Shown here: piece by piece, positions 38,534 through 47,707 of the stretch
Numbering within the stretch: the stretch's first letter is position 1
Layout of the letters: each line of letters opens with the position of its first letter
Assembly: GCA_002721105.1 (NCBI GenBank)
Contig: PBJL01000015.1
Location: forward strand, 4,649-68,648
Length of the DNA stretch: 64,000 bases
Reading direction: 5' to 3'
Source: Acidiferrobacteraceae bacterium
GTDB lineage: Bacteria; Pseudomonadota; Gammaproteobacteria; Arenicellales; UBA868
Made by a program: the position numbers and the translations under genes
The notes under the pieces: model-generated
What the model was told of the DNA's origin: nothing
The model's input: only the letters and a program-made list of their open reading frames with translations
The model's database searches: none

Positions 38534-39138
38534 TTTTCCTTCAACCTAATTAACCGATCAATGTATCGAGCAATTTGATCAAATTCGATGTGAACGTGAT
38601 CCCCAATAGTGAGGTTTGATAAAGTTGTTACTCTTAAAGTGTGTGGAATACAATTTACATCGAAGTCAAAATATTTAAACCCATCGCTAACCTCATTCAC
38701 AGTTAGACTCACGCCATCCAAACAAATTGAACCTTTTTTTGCAACTAAACCTGCAAAACTATGATGGCAACGGAAAGTCATTCTCAAAGATCCATCGATA
38801 TTTTTACTATCCACAACTTTCCCTAATGTATCAACATGCCCAGTTATGAGGTGCCCTCCAATTCTTTCGGATCCGTGCATAGCAGGTTCTATATTCACCA
38901 TGTCACCTTGGGTTAATGCTCCAAACTGAGTACAACTCAATGTTTCCGCTGATACATCAAAGGACAAATCATTATCTTTGATGTTTACAACAGTCAGGCA
39001 CACGCCACTGACAGATATGCTATCACCAATCTTTACATCTTGGATGAGATTCTCCAATTTTACCGAAATAAGTAACTCGCCGCCTTGTGGAGCACAATTA
39101 CTCAATATGCCTACAGTCTCGACTATTCCTGTGAACAT
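38530..39138 (-). CDS. ribE: Riboflavin synthase alpha chain
   Basis: RibE dismutates two 6,7-dimethyl-8-ribityllumazine molecules to riboflavin. The start at 39138 gives the invariant MFTGIVETVG; the frame extends 17 codons into ribD sequence but those are not used. About 202 residues form two similar lumazine-binding halves (SVSGVCLTVV and CLDGVSLTVNEV), with GHLITGHVDTLGKV at the junction. It lies 4 bases after ribD and overlaps ribBA by 4. Confidence 0.95.
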   Translation of the reverse strand: MFTGIVETVGILSNCAPQGGELLISVKLENLIQDVKIGDSISVSGVCLTVVNIKDNDLSFDVSAETLSCTQFGALTQGDMVNIEPAMHGSERIGGHLITGHVDTLGKVVDSKNIDGSLRMTFRCHHSFAGLVAKKGSICLDGVSLTVNEVSDGFKYFDFDVNCIPHTLRVTTLSNLTIGDHVHIEFDQIARYIDRLIRLKEK

Positions 39139-39142
39139 ATTG

Positions 39143-40243
39143 TTATATGGGGTTTTCCGGCCTGAGACGTAACCGAATATCGCGGCCAAAATGCGTGATT
39201 TCTTTAATACTTAATTCAATTCTATCAGCGATGTTATCAATTCTCGGCAAATAGAACATCCCGCTAGACTTGCTCCCCAAAATATCCGGCGACAGATAAA
39301 TTAAATACTCATCTACTAAATTAGTGTTAGCAAAACTTCCTGCTAATGTCGCACCGGATTCTATCAAGACATCATTGCACTGCCTTGTTCCAAGTTCTTT
39401 AACAATAGACTCAAGGTCTACTTGATCATTTTCACCGGGAAGGCATATTGTTTCTGTCTGCTCGCCAAAACTAATCTGGTCAAGCTGCTTACTTGCGCTA
39501 TTTACCAACAATATCTCTCCATTCTCCGTGAATAATGATGCATCGGGCTTAATTCGTGCATCACTATCAAGAATGACGCGAATCGGCTGCACAACGTCCT
39601 CATCTATTCGGGCATTCAACAGTGGATCATCCGCTAGAATTGTCCCTATTCCGGCAATGATAGCAGAGCTATTGGCTCTCCAATGATGAACATCGGTTCG
39701 AGATTCAGCTGATGTAATCCATTTACTACTTCCATCCGGCGCTGCGGTTCGCCCATCAATGGTTGCTGCCATTTTCAACCTTACAAAAGGCATTCCTGTA
39801 AGCATTCGTTTGATAAAGCCCTCATTCAGTTCTTTAGCCTGATCAAAGCCAATACCAATACTTAATTGAATCCCCGCGTCCCTGAGTGCTGCTATACCTT
39901 TTCCAGCGACATCTGGATTTGGATCTTCCATTGCAATCACAACACGTCGAATACCAGAATCCATTAATGCCGTAACGCATGGTCCGGTTCGACCCTTATG
40001 AACGCATGGCTCTAGATTTACATATAGGGTAGCACCTTCTGCTTTATCTCCAGCGCTCTTTAAGGCATTAATCTCTGCATGTGGTTGACCCGCATGTCTA
40101 TGCCAGCCTTCGGCAATAATATTCTCATCGTGACAGATAACAGCGCCAACCTTCGGGTTTGGTTTTGTAGTATAGGATCCACGTTCCGCCAATTTAAGCG
40201 CTCTTTCCATCATCTTCACATCTAGAAAATCATGGCTGTTCAT
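39143..40243 (-). CDS. ribD: Bifunctional riboflavin deaminase/reductase RibD
   Basis: RibD performs the deamination and side-chain reduction steps after GTP opening. The 366-residue protein has the N-terminal zinc deaminase (PNPKVGAVI, HAEINALK, EPCVHKGRTGPC) and a C-terminal DHFR-like reductase (FVRLKMAATIDGRTA, SKWITSAESRTDVHHWRA). Start ATG overlaps the nrdR stop by 4 bases. Standard nrdR-ribD order. Confidence 0.96.
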   Translation of the reverse strand: MNSHDFLDVKMMERALKLAERGSYTTKPNPKVGAVICHDENIIAEGWHRHAGQPHAEINALKSAGDKAEGATLYVNLEPCVHKGRTGPCVTALMDSGIRRVVIAMEDPNPDVAGKGIAALRDAGIQLSIGIGFDQAKELNEGFIKRMLTGMPFVRLKMAATIDGRTAAPDGSSKWITSAESRTDVHHWRANSSAIIAGIGTILADDPLLNARIDEDVVQPIRVILDSDARIKPDASLFTENGEILLVNSASKQLDQISFGEQTETICLPGENDQVDLESIVKELGTRQCNDVLIESGATLAGSFANTNLVDEYLIYLSPDILGSKSSGMFYLPRIDNIADRIELSIKEITHFGRDIRLRLRPENPI

Positions 40244-40764
40244 TTTTTTATACTACGTGTGCGACGTATAAAATTGAGAAGTGACAGCTGTTTAAAGTCT
40301 CCTTCCGTATCCTGTATTGCCTGAAATCTATCTACTTCTTTACCAAACTCTGCCACATCTTGAAAACTCAAATACACCGATGCGTATCTTATGTATGCGA
40401 CTTCGTCAAGATCACGCAAACCATCCATAACCTCTTTTCCAATTTGCTTGGAAGTAACTTCTCTCTCACCCGCGAGTCTAACTTTCTTTGCAATATTGCC
40501 AACTAAACTCTCTAACTGATCTAACCCTACCGGTCTTTTCTCTAACGCTCGAAGTATCCCGCGACGTAACTTTTCGTTACTCCATGCCTCTCTTCGCCCA
40601 TCGCTTTTCAGAACCCTTGGTTGATCTAAAAAGACACGCTCAAATGTCGTGAATCGATGGTGACAATCGCGACATTCACGACGTCGGCGAACAGAATCCC
40701 CATTATCGCTAAGGCGAGAATCAACTACTCGTGTTTCTTCAGAGTAGCAGCTAGGGCAACGCAT
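40240..40764 (-). CDS. nrdR: Transcriptional repressor NrdR
   Basis: NrdR represses ribonucleotide reductase genes according to ATP/dATP binding. The 174-residue protein has the zinc ribbon MRCPSCYSEETRVVDSR...CRDCHHRFTTFER and the ATP-cone domain (VLKSDGRREAWSNEKLRRGILRAL). It is about 20 residues longer than E. coli NrdR at the C-terminus. First gene of the riboflavin cluster, about 95 bases downstream of secF. Confidence 0.96.
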   Translation of the reverse strand: MRCPSCYSEETRVVDSRLSDNGDSVRRRRECRDCHHRFTTFERVFLDQPRVLKSDGRREAWSNEKLRRGILRALEKRPVGLDQLESLVGNIAKKVRLAGEREVTSKQIGKEVMDGLRDLDEVAYIRYASVYLSFQDVAEFGKEVDRFQAIQDTEGDFKQLSLLNFIRRTRSIKK

Positions 40765-40858
40765 AATGGTAATATTTAAAGAGCATGTTAAGATCCAAAA
40801 AAACCATTACTTTTACGGCGTGGCGCAAAAACAGCAGTTGTGGCAACACCACTTCATA

Positions 40859-41863
40859 TTAAAGATCTTGCTCTGAGGCTGGATCTTCCTTTTTAACTGG
40901 AATCATATTTGTCCTTGAGATCCCTAAACCAAGAACTACAGGACTGGCGACAAAAATTGACGAATAAGTGCCGACCAATATTCCTACAAACAATGCTATA
41001 GCAAAACCTTTTATCACTTCGCCACCTAATACTAACAGCGTAATAACAACTAATAGAGTTGTCAAAGAGGTAAGGATAGTTCTAGGTAATGTTTGATTAA
41101 TTGATTGGTTCATAACCTCCGTCGAATTACTCGTACGCATTCGTCGGAAATTTTCTCGGATCCTATCAAATACAACGATAGTATCATTAAGCGAATAACC
41201 GATAACTGCCAATAAAGCTGCTAAAACCGGTAGCGAAAAATCTAGTCCAAAAATAGAAAAAACTCCGACTGTAATAAGGACATCATGCACAAGTGCAGCA
41301 ACTGCTCCAAGCGAAAAACGCCACTCGAACCGCCATGCAACATATATCAAAATCCCGATCAAAGCATAAATCATTGCTAACCCACCTTTTTCAGTCAATT
41401 CATCTCCTACCTGTGGGCCAACAAATTCAACACGTCTCATCTGCACTTTACAATCTTGAATGTCGTTACTCGAAATACATCGCTGTACCGTCCCTCTTGA
41501 ATCCTCTGCGATCTTTTCAGAAAATGGGGATCTTAAAGTTTCCATTACATCGCTACTAATCGAGACACTATTCTGAACAGAGCGCACTGGAATCCGAATC
41601 AATATGTCTTTCGCTGTACCAAAATATTGAACTTGAGCATCACTAAAACCTGCGTCTTGTAGTTGGCTCCTAACTTTCGAAACTTCGACCGTTTGTTGAT
41701 ACGAAACTTCTACCAGAGTACCGCCGGTAAAATCAATTCCAAAATTAAGCCCTTTAATAGCTATTGATGCAATACCGACAACAATTATTATTGCAGAAAT
41801 AATTGCAGCGAGTCGTCGCTTTCCAAGAAAATCTATCTTAGTGTTGTGTTTAACGAATTCCAT
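40859..41863 (-). CDS. secF: Protein translocase subunit SecF
   Basis: SecF is an inner-membrane partner of SecD that uses the proton motive force in late stages of Sec export. The 334-residue protein has six predicted helices, the N-terminal GLNFGIDFTGGTLVEVSY, the RND-type core ALLAVIGYSLNDTIVVFDRIREN and TLPRTILTSLTTLLVVITLL. Its ATG shares one base with the secD stop (TAATG), indicating coupled translation. Confidence 0.96.
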   Translation of the reverse strand: MEFVKHNTKIDFLGKRRLAAIISAIIIVVGIASIAIKGLNFGIDFTGGTLVEVSYQQTVEVSKVRSQLQDAGFSDAQVQYFGTAKDILIRIPVRSVQNSVSISSDVMETLRSPFSEKIAEDSRGTVQRCISSNDIQDCKVQMRRVEFVGPQVGDELTEKGGLAMIYALIGILIYVAWRFEWRFSLGAVAALVHDVLITVGVFSIFGLDFSLPVLAALLAVIGYSLNDTIVVFDRIRENFRRMRTSNSTEVMNQSINQTLPRTILTSLTTLLVVITLLVLGGEVIKGFAIALFVGILVGTYSSIFVASPVVLGLGISRTNMIPVKKEDPASEQDL

Positions 41864-43749
41864 TAAATTTTGAGCTCCTTAACCTTGCGTCGACCATAGG
41901 TTAAATTCACTAGTCCGCGGGTAAAGAAAATAGCGGTAAATAATGAAGTTACGATCCCTATACTCAAAGTTACTGCGAATCCCTTAATAGGGCCAGTGCC
42001 AAAATTAAATAAAACAATCGATGCAATTAAGGTAGTGACGTTGGCGTCCAGAATTGTTGAAAATGCTTTTTCGTATCCTGAATGTATACTGGCTTGCGGT
42101 GAGTTCCCATTTCGCAGTTCCTCACGGATCCGTTCAAAAATTAACACATTCGCATCAACAGCCATTCCGACAGTCAAGACGATACCAGCAACCCCGGGAA
42201 GCGTTAATGTGGCCTGAAAAACAGACAAAACCGCTACCAATAAAATTAAATTTACTGCTAGTGCGGTGTTTGCTAATAAACCGAAAACACGGTAGTACAG
42301 GCCCATAAATACTAATACCAATAAGAATCCGATAAGAACCGAGCGAACCCCTTGATCGATATTAGCTTTTCCAAGACTTGGGCCAACCGTTCGTTCTTCA
42401 ATGATTTCTACCGGCGCCGCCAGTGAGCCTGCTCGCAAAAGTAGAGCGAGATCGCGCGCCTCCATTACACTGTCTAGACCCTCAATTTGGAAGCGCTTAC
42501 CAAGCTGATCTCGTATGACTGGAGCAGTAATCACTTCTTCGATACGCTCCCTTGATTTAACTACTTTTCCATCGGAATCTAAAATAGGATTTCCGTTGGC
42601 ATCAGTTTTTACTTGCGACCGAATTTCGATGTATACAACTGCCATACGATTACCAACATTATCGCCTGTAACACGTTGATTAATTCTCGCGCCTACAGCA
42701 TCTAGTGAAATACTGACAATTGCCCCTCCACTCTGAGAGTCAATACTTGCAGCAGCATCAACGATATTATCACCAGAATAAAGTAGTCTTTTATCCAGTA
42801 AAATCGGTCTACCATCACGCATTCGATACAATTTGGAACCAGGAGGAACTTTTCCCGCGATGGCGGCATCAAGGCTATGTTCTTCATCGACCAGCATTGT
42901 CTCAAGTGTAGCTGTTCGACCTAGAATTCTTTTAGCTCGCGCTGTATCTTGCACTCCTGGCAGTTGAACAACGATTCGTTCGTCACCCTGCCGCTGCACT
43001 ACCGGCTCAGCGACCCCGAGTTCATCGATTCTATTTCGGAGAGCAGTAATATTTTGCTGAATTGCAAACTCCCGAAGCGCGCTCCGCTCAGAATCAATGA
43101 GCTTTGCACTCAACCATAGAGTATCTCCTCTAGCTATTTCAGTTACATCTAATCCTGGCAATTGTTTTTTTATTGCCTTCTTGGCGGTTGCACCTGTACC
43201 TACTTCTCGTAGTTGCACTTCAATACTTCCCTCTGGCACACGTCGTATTCCGTCATAACGGATTTTCTCATCTCGCAAAATCTTTCTTACATCAGAAAGA
43301 TATCGCTCTTCTGCTCTACGCATCACGCTATCCATATCAACTTCCATTAGGAAATGAACTCCACCTCTTAGATCTAAACCTAAATACATTGGTTTAGCGC
43401 CAGATGAGATCAACCAATCTGGTGCCGCCGGAATAAGTGTTAGCGCGATGGTATAACGATTGTCTAATTCTCGTTCTAGAAGATCCCGAGCTTTGAGCTG
43501 ACTATCAGAATCTGAAAACCGAAGCTTAAGATTATTTCCCTCAAAAACTGCCGCCTTTGGTCTCAATCCTTCTTTTGTCAAAGAATTTAACACTTGGTCA
43601 AATTCTGATGCTTCGATTGTCAAGCCTCGCGCACCTCGAATTTGAATCCCAGGATCATCACCAAAAAGGTTCGGAATCGCATAGAAAAATCCAGGGATAA
43701 CGACTAAAACAATAATCGCCCACTTCCACCATGAATAGTGATTTAACAT
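41863..43749 (-). CDS. secD: Protein translocase subunit SecD
   Basis: SecD is the larger subunit of the SecDF accessory complex. The 628-residue protein has an N-terminal helix (WWKWAIIVLVVIPGFFYAIP), a large periplasmic domain with LGLDLRGGVHFLMEVD and GVAEPVVQRQGDERIVVQLPG, and five C-terminal helices with VGMAVDANVLIFERIREELRNG. Length and domain order are normal. It follows yajC by 7 bases. Confidence 0.97.
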   Translation of the reverse strand: MLNHYSWWKWAIIVLVVIPGFFYAIPNLFGDDPGIQIRGARGLTIEASEFDQVLNSLTKEGLRPKAAVFEGNNLKLRFSDSDSQLKARDLLERELDNRYTIALTLIPAAPDWLISSGAKPMYLGLDLRGGVHFLMEVDMDSVMRRAEERYLSDVRKILRDEKIRYDGIRRVPEGSIEVQLREVGTGATAKKAIKKQLPGLDVTEIARGDTLWLSAKLIDSERSALREFAIQQNITALRNRIDELGVAEPVVQRQGDERIVVQLPGVQDTARAKRILGRTATLETMLVDEEHSLDAAIAGKVPPGSKLYRMRDGRPILLDKRLLYSGDNIVDAAASIDSQSGGAIVSISLDAVGARINQRVTGDNVGNRMAVVYIEIRSQVKTDANGNPILDSDGKVVKSRERIEEVITAPVIRDQLGKRFQIEGLDSVMEARDLALLLRAGSLAAPVEIIEERTVGPSLGKANIDQGVRSVLIGFLLVLVFMGLYYRVFGLLANTALAVNLILLVAVLSVFQATLTLPGVAGIVLTVGMAVDANVLIFERIREELRNGNSPQASIHSGYEKAFSTILDANVTTLIASIVLFNFGTGPIKGFAVTLSIGIVTSLFTAIFFTRGLVNLTYGRRKVKELKI

Positions 43750-43756
43750 ATTTGCT

Positions 43757-44092
43757 TTACTTAGACGGTTTCGATGTCCCTTTGGGAGGCATCATCTGAG
43801 CCACTGCATGCCTTTGAACCCGTACATTTACACCTTCCGAAATTTCCATAGTCACGAAATTATCATCTACATTCGTCACTTTGCCCAACAGCCCTCCGTT
43901 GCTCGCTACCTCATCTCCAACTTTAATGGCTGCTACCATTGCCTTGTGCTGTTTCGCGCGCCGTTGTTGTGGTCGAATTAAAAGAAAATAGAACAAAACA
44001 AAAATTAATACTAGAGGGAGTAAACTGAACAAACTGCTACCGCCGGCCTCGCCAGTTTGCGCCCACGCATCAGAAATTAGAAAATTTGTCAT
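43757..44092 (-). CDS. yajC: Sec translocon accessory protein YajC
   Basis: About 111 residues starting at MTNFLISDAWAQ (44092), with one transmembrane helix LFSLLPLVLIFVLFYFLLIRP followed by QQRRAKQHKAMVAAIKVGDEV, the family core. YajC associates with SecDF-SecYEG. The frame continues 24 codons upstream from a TTG within the tgt-yajC gap, but the ATG start fits the family. Lies between tgt and secD, the standard order. Confidence 0.94.
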   Translation of the reverse strand: MTNFLISDAWAQTGEAGGSSLFSLLPLVLIFVLFYFLLIRPQQRRAKQHKAMVAAIKVGDEVASNGGLLGKVTNVDDNFVTMEISEGVNVRVQRHAVAQMMPPKGTSKPSK

Positions 44093-44126
44093 AAAAAATC
44101 CAGTAATTATTTGAAAATCGTCGGAA

Positions 44127-45242
44127 TTATGCCACAAAATGTGATTTGTCGCCCCGCTTCTCAAAGAATTGCTTTACAAACAAGTCATAATTGCCGCATG
44201 CGATGGCGTGCCTAATCTCGCTCATCAGTCGCTGAAAAAAATAGAGATTATGCAAAGTGCAAAGTCTTAATCCTAAGGTTTCGCCTATAGTTAGCAGATG
44301 ACGAATGTAGGAACGGCTATAATTTAAGCATGCCGGGCAAGGGCATTCTTGATCGATTGGCTCGAGATTAGTCCTATTTTCCGCATTTCTGATCTTAACA
44401 ATCCCAGTGCTAGTGTATAACCATCCATTTCGTGCATTTCTAGTGGGTATCACGCAATCAAACATATCTATCCCGTACTTAACAGCTACTACGATGTTCT
44501 CAGGTTTCCCGACACCCATCAGATAACGTGGTTGATTCCAAGGCATTAAGGGAGTAATGGAGTCAAGAATGCCGTACATTTCTTCAAGACCCTCTCCTAC
44601 GGCTAGCCCGCCTAAAGCATAGCCGTCAAAACCAATTTCTGTTAAAGCGCCAAGAGATTGGGTGCGCAAATCTTGATAAACACTCCCCTGCGCAATCCCA
44701 AATAATGCTTGTCCTGCATTATCATGATGCATCTTGCAACGCTTTGCCCATCGCATAGATCGCTCCATAGAGATGGCTGCATCCTCTTTTGTTATTGGAT
44801 AGGTAGTGCATTCATCAAAAACCATAGCAATATCTGAATTTAGATCGATTTGTACGTCGATGGACTTCTCTGGATTCAAAAATACTTTCTCACCAGTGAT
44901 AGGAGATTTAAATAAAACACCTGATTCATCAAGTTTACGGTTAGTAGCCAAACTCCATACCTGGAATCCACCTGAATCTGTCAATATTGGATTATCCCAC
45001 CCCATAAAATTATGCAAGCCTCCATGAGCTCTAATCAGATCGGAACCCGGTCTCAACATCAAATGGAATGTATTGCCTAGCACAATCTGAGAATTACTGT
45101 CTTTGACTTCCTGAGGAGATACTGATCGGACAGCCGCCTGTGTTCCTACTGGCATAAAAGCAGGTGTCTCAACTAAGCCGTGTCTAAGAAATAATTTCCC
45201 TCGCCTAGCATAGCCATCACTTTTTACGATTTCAAATTTCAA
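44127..45242 (-). CDS. tgt: Queuine tRNA-ribosyltransferase
   Basis: Tgt exchanges guanine-34 for preQ1 in GUN-anticodon tRNAs on the way to queuosine. The 371-residue barrel has MPVGTQAAVRSV, the catalytic region DSGGFQVWSLA, GGLAVGEG, DCVIPTRNARNG and the zinc site CPCPACLNYSRSYIRHL. It follows queA by 2 bases; the queA-tgt-yajC-secD-secF order is conserved in gammaproteobacteria. Confidence 0.97.
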   Translation of the reverse strand: MKFEIVKSDGYARRGKLFLRHGLVETPAFMPVGTQAAVRSVSPQEVKDSNSQIVLGNTFHLMLRPGSDLIRAHGGLHNFMGWDNPILTDSGGFQVWSLATNRKLDESGVLFKSPITGEKVFLNPEKSIDVQIDLNSDIAMVFDECTTYPITKEDAAISMERSMRWAKRCKMHHDNAGQALFGIAQGSVYQDLRTQSLGALTEIGFDGYALGGLAVGEGLEEMYGILDSITPLMPWNQPRYLMGVGKPENIVVAVKYGIDMFDCVIPTRNARNGWLYTSTGIVKIRNAENRTNLEPIDQECPCPACLNYSRSYIRHLLTIGETLGLRLCTLHNLYFFQRLMSEIRHAIACGNYDLFVKQFFEKRGDKSHFVA

Positions 45243-45244
45243 AA

Positions 45245-46276
45245 TCAGACACCTTTATTCTGAATAAACATTGCATCTCCATAACTGAAAAATCTATATC
45301 CAGTCGTTAACGCATGAGAATAGACCTTTCTGATTTCTTCAATTCCAGAAAATGCGCTAACTAATACAAACAATGAAGACATGGGTTGATGAAAGTTAGT
45401 GATCAAAGCATCTACTACATTGAAGCGAAAACCTGGGACTATATAGAGGTCAGTATATCCCGCCATTGATTTAAGTGCGCCATTTCGGTGTGCCGACTCT
45501 AGCGCTCTAACAACAGTCGTGCCGACCGCAATGATTCTACCGCCCTCCTTCTTTGTTTGCCTGATTGATTTTATAACTTGGTCTTCAACACAAATCCATT
45601 CACTATGCATTCGATGATCTTCGATATACTCTTCTCTAATTGGTTGAAAAGTGCCGGCACCTACATGCAAAGTTATGTACTCAACCGATATCTTCTTCCT
45701 AATAAGCGCATCAAATAAGTCGTTATCAAAGTGAAGCCCGGCAGTTGGGGCAGCTACGGCACCTGGTATAGTTGCGTAAATTGTTTGATAATTAATTTCA
45801 TCCAAAAGCTCAGTTTCTCTTCTGATGTAGGGTGGGAGAGGCACATCACCTTCATGCTCTAGAATCAGCTGCAGATCATCATCAGACCGCAACAACAAAT
45901 CATAGAATACACCGATGCGTTGTTTTACCACAAATCTTGCGCCTTTTTGTGTTAACAAATGCGTGCCTACTTTTGGACTTTTACTCGCACGAATCTGAGC
46001 TAAACACCGATTAGAGCTAATCAGCCGCTCAATAAAAATTTCTACGCTTCCGCCACCCATCTCTTTGAAAGCTTTCAAACGTGCCTTAATTACCTTTGTA
46101 TTGTTTAATATTAATAAGTCGTTTTCATTCAATATTGTCGGTAAATCACTGAAAAGCTTATCTTCAATATCGTGTTTGGCATTAAAATTTAGTAGGCGAC
46201 AAGATGATCGAGTAACCAAAGGACGTTGGGCAATACTCTCCGGCTGTATCCTGTAATCAAAAAATTTACTTTTCAT
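45245..46276 (-). CDS. queA: S-adenosylmethionine:tRNA ribosyltransferase-isomerase QueA
   Basis: QueA transfers and isomerises the ribosyl group of SAM onto preQ1-tRNA, giving epoxyqueuosine. From the ATG at 46276 it is 343 residues, with FDYRIQPESIAQRPL, LLILNNTKVIKARL, GAVAAPTAGLHFD, LHVGAGTFQPI and GTTVVRALES. All are family hallmarks. Together with tgt it forms the queuosine pair. Confidence 0.96.
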   Translation of the reverse strand: MKSKFFDYRIQPESIAQRPLVTRSSCRLLNFNAKHDIEDKLFSDLPTILNENDLLILNNTKVIKARLKAFKEMGGGSVEIFIERLISSNRCLAQIRASKSPKVGTHLLTQKGARFVVKQRIGVFYDLLLRSDDDLQLILEHEGDVPLPPYIRRETELLDEINYQTIYATIPGAVAAPTAGLHFDNDLFDALIRKKISVEYITLHVGAGTFQPIREEYIEDHRMHSEWICVEDQVIKSIRQTKKEGGRIIAVGTTVVRALESAHRNGALKSMAGYTDLYIVPGFRFNVVDALITNFHQPMSSLFVLVSAFSGIEEIRKVYSHALTTGYRFFSYGDAMFIQNKGV

Positions 46277-46314
46277 CAAAAAATAAATAGACGTTTGTTT
46301 ATTGTGATCTACTC

Positions 46315-47580
46315 TTACGATTCACTACGCCTAAAGCCAAGTTCCACTTTTTTTTGTCCCCGAGCGCGCCGAAATGCTCCATTCACGTTTCCAAAAAATA
46401 GCATTGGTCCGGCCTTAATTATGGCTTTCCATTTCCGATACCTTTTAACCTTGATTACTGGCTTACCCGCCAACAGTAAACCCAACATACGTGCGGGCCA
46501 GAAAATTTTTCGAGGAATATGATCGCCATGCATAATCTCAAGCTCTTTTTGGGTGAATGGCTCTAGAGTAATTACGCCGGCTGATTTTGCGTCACGCAAT
46601 AGCTTTTCGCCGTTTGGCGTACGCGAAATAAAAATATTTGCTCCAGGAGCTTCTTGGTGAATCGGTTTGCCGTTCTCAATAACCCAACCATCAGGACAGG
46701 CTACATCTGCCACTTCACCAATCGCATCGGGGCAGATTTTACATCGAAATTGTGAGTCATAAGTCCATGATGCCCCTGTGTTAAGGTAAGATTCATCATA
46801 GGTGAGATTAAATGACCGTCCATCTTTAGTCTCCATATGTGTCATTCCAGGCCACCCCTCACCGCGAAACCGAAATCGACTCAGATCGGTCGCTTTCACG
46901 CCAAATTTTCTAGCCATATCTACTGGCATCTTCAAACTGGGCACGCCTCCACAAAACATTGTTAATGTATATGGAATTTGATCTTTTACGCGGTCATCGA
47001 CCTTAGCTAAATTTTTTATAGCGGATATATCGCATGGTTTTCCGATCACTGCAAACACGTATCCATCATCAAGCAACTGGTTAACCTGAGTAAGTGGGGC
47101 AGCTGGTCCATAGCGAGATTGTGCTCCATCATAAAGCTGACGGGCGGAGGTGCTGACAAGTGCATTGGTCAACAACGGATATTCGGATGACGCTTGCACA
47201 TGCAAAACTGCATCTACTTTTTTGCTTTCTAGCAAATGAATTCCTAGAGCCGTCAAAGCGCCACCCGCTGCTGCATGAAACCGGATTCCCTCGTCCGTCG
47301 CCCAACCTCGATACAACGAAAGAATTGGGCCAAATACTTTATTGGTCGTACCAAAAGGTCCAGCCTGTTTCTTTTTTGGACCTGTGATAGTAATGCCGGG
47401 ACACACTTCTAAGATTTTTTCCAAATGCGAATCCTGTATTGAAGACTTCGTTTGGGGTCGCAATCTTTGATCAGATGTAAGAGTCATCTCCACCGAGTTT
47501 CGACCGGCTATGCTCTCACAAATACCGCATCCTGCGCACAAACCATTTTCAATAATTTGATCGAGATTTTGGATATTCAT
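46315..47580 (-). CDS. FrhB/FdhB-family Fe-S flavoprotein (F420 hydrogenase beta-like)
   Basis: A 421-residue protein with an N-terminal cluster motif (CAGCGICESIAG) and FrhB_FdhB N- and C-terminal domains (RFHAAAGGALTALGIHLLE, VIGKPCDISAIKNLA, FRGEGWPGMT, FRCKICPDAIGEVADVACPDGW). In methanogens such proteins reduce coenzyme F420; bacterial relatives include reductases using ferredoxin, for example in chlorophyll turnover or exopolysaccharide loci. No F420 biosynthesis gene is in the window, so an F420 role is unproven. It lies between queA and tRNA-Leu. Confidence 0.82.
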   Translation of the reverse strand: MNIQNLDQIIENGLCAGCGICESIAGRNSVEMTLTSDQRLRPQTKSSIQDSHLEKILEVCPGITITGPKKKQAGPFGTTNKVFGPILSLYRGWATDEGIRFHAAAGGALTALGIHLLESKKVDAVLHVQASSEYPLLTNALVSTSARQLYDGAQSRYGPAAPLTQVNQLLDDGYVFAVIGKPCDISAIKNLAKVDDRVKDQIPYTLTMFCGGVPSLKMPVDMARKFGVKATDLSRFRFRGEGWPGMTHMETKDGRSFNLTYDESYLNTGASWTYDSQFRCKICPDAIGEVADVACPDGWVIENGKPIHQEAPGANIFISRTPNGEKLLRDAKSAGVITLEPFTQKELEIMHGDHIPRKIFWPARMLGLLLAGKPVIKVKRYRKWKAIIKAGPMLFFGNVNGAFRRARGQKKVELGFRRSES

Positions 47581-47608
47581 GTTCTACTTTCGCGCACGCT
47601 AGGGGGCT

Positions 47609-47694
47609 TGGTAGCCGAGGAGGGACTTGAACCCCCACGCCAAAAAGGCATTTGATTTTGAGTCAAACGTGTCTACCAATTCCACCACTCGGCC
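47609..47694 (-). tRNA. tRNA-Leu(CAA)
   Basis: Read on the minus strand, the acceptor arm GGCCGAG pairs with CTCGGCT (one G-U pair), with discriminator A and an encoded CCA end. The D arm is GTGGAATTGGTAGACAC, typical of leucine tRNAs. The anticodon stem TTTGA/TCAAA frames loop CTCAAAA with anticodon CAA, reading UUG. A long variable arm and GGTTCAAGTCC T-loop complete the class II structure. Its 3' end faces the FrhB-like gene. Confidence 0.95.
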
Positions 47695-47707
47695 ACTATA
47701 CGTAATT

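Noticed and set aside
40765..40858. Hairpin GTGG-N5-CCAC downstream of secF as a terminator
   Set aside because: Only four base pairs and the T run is displaced; not supported.
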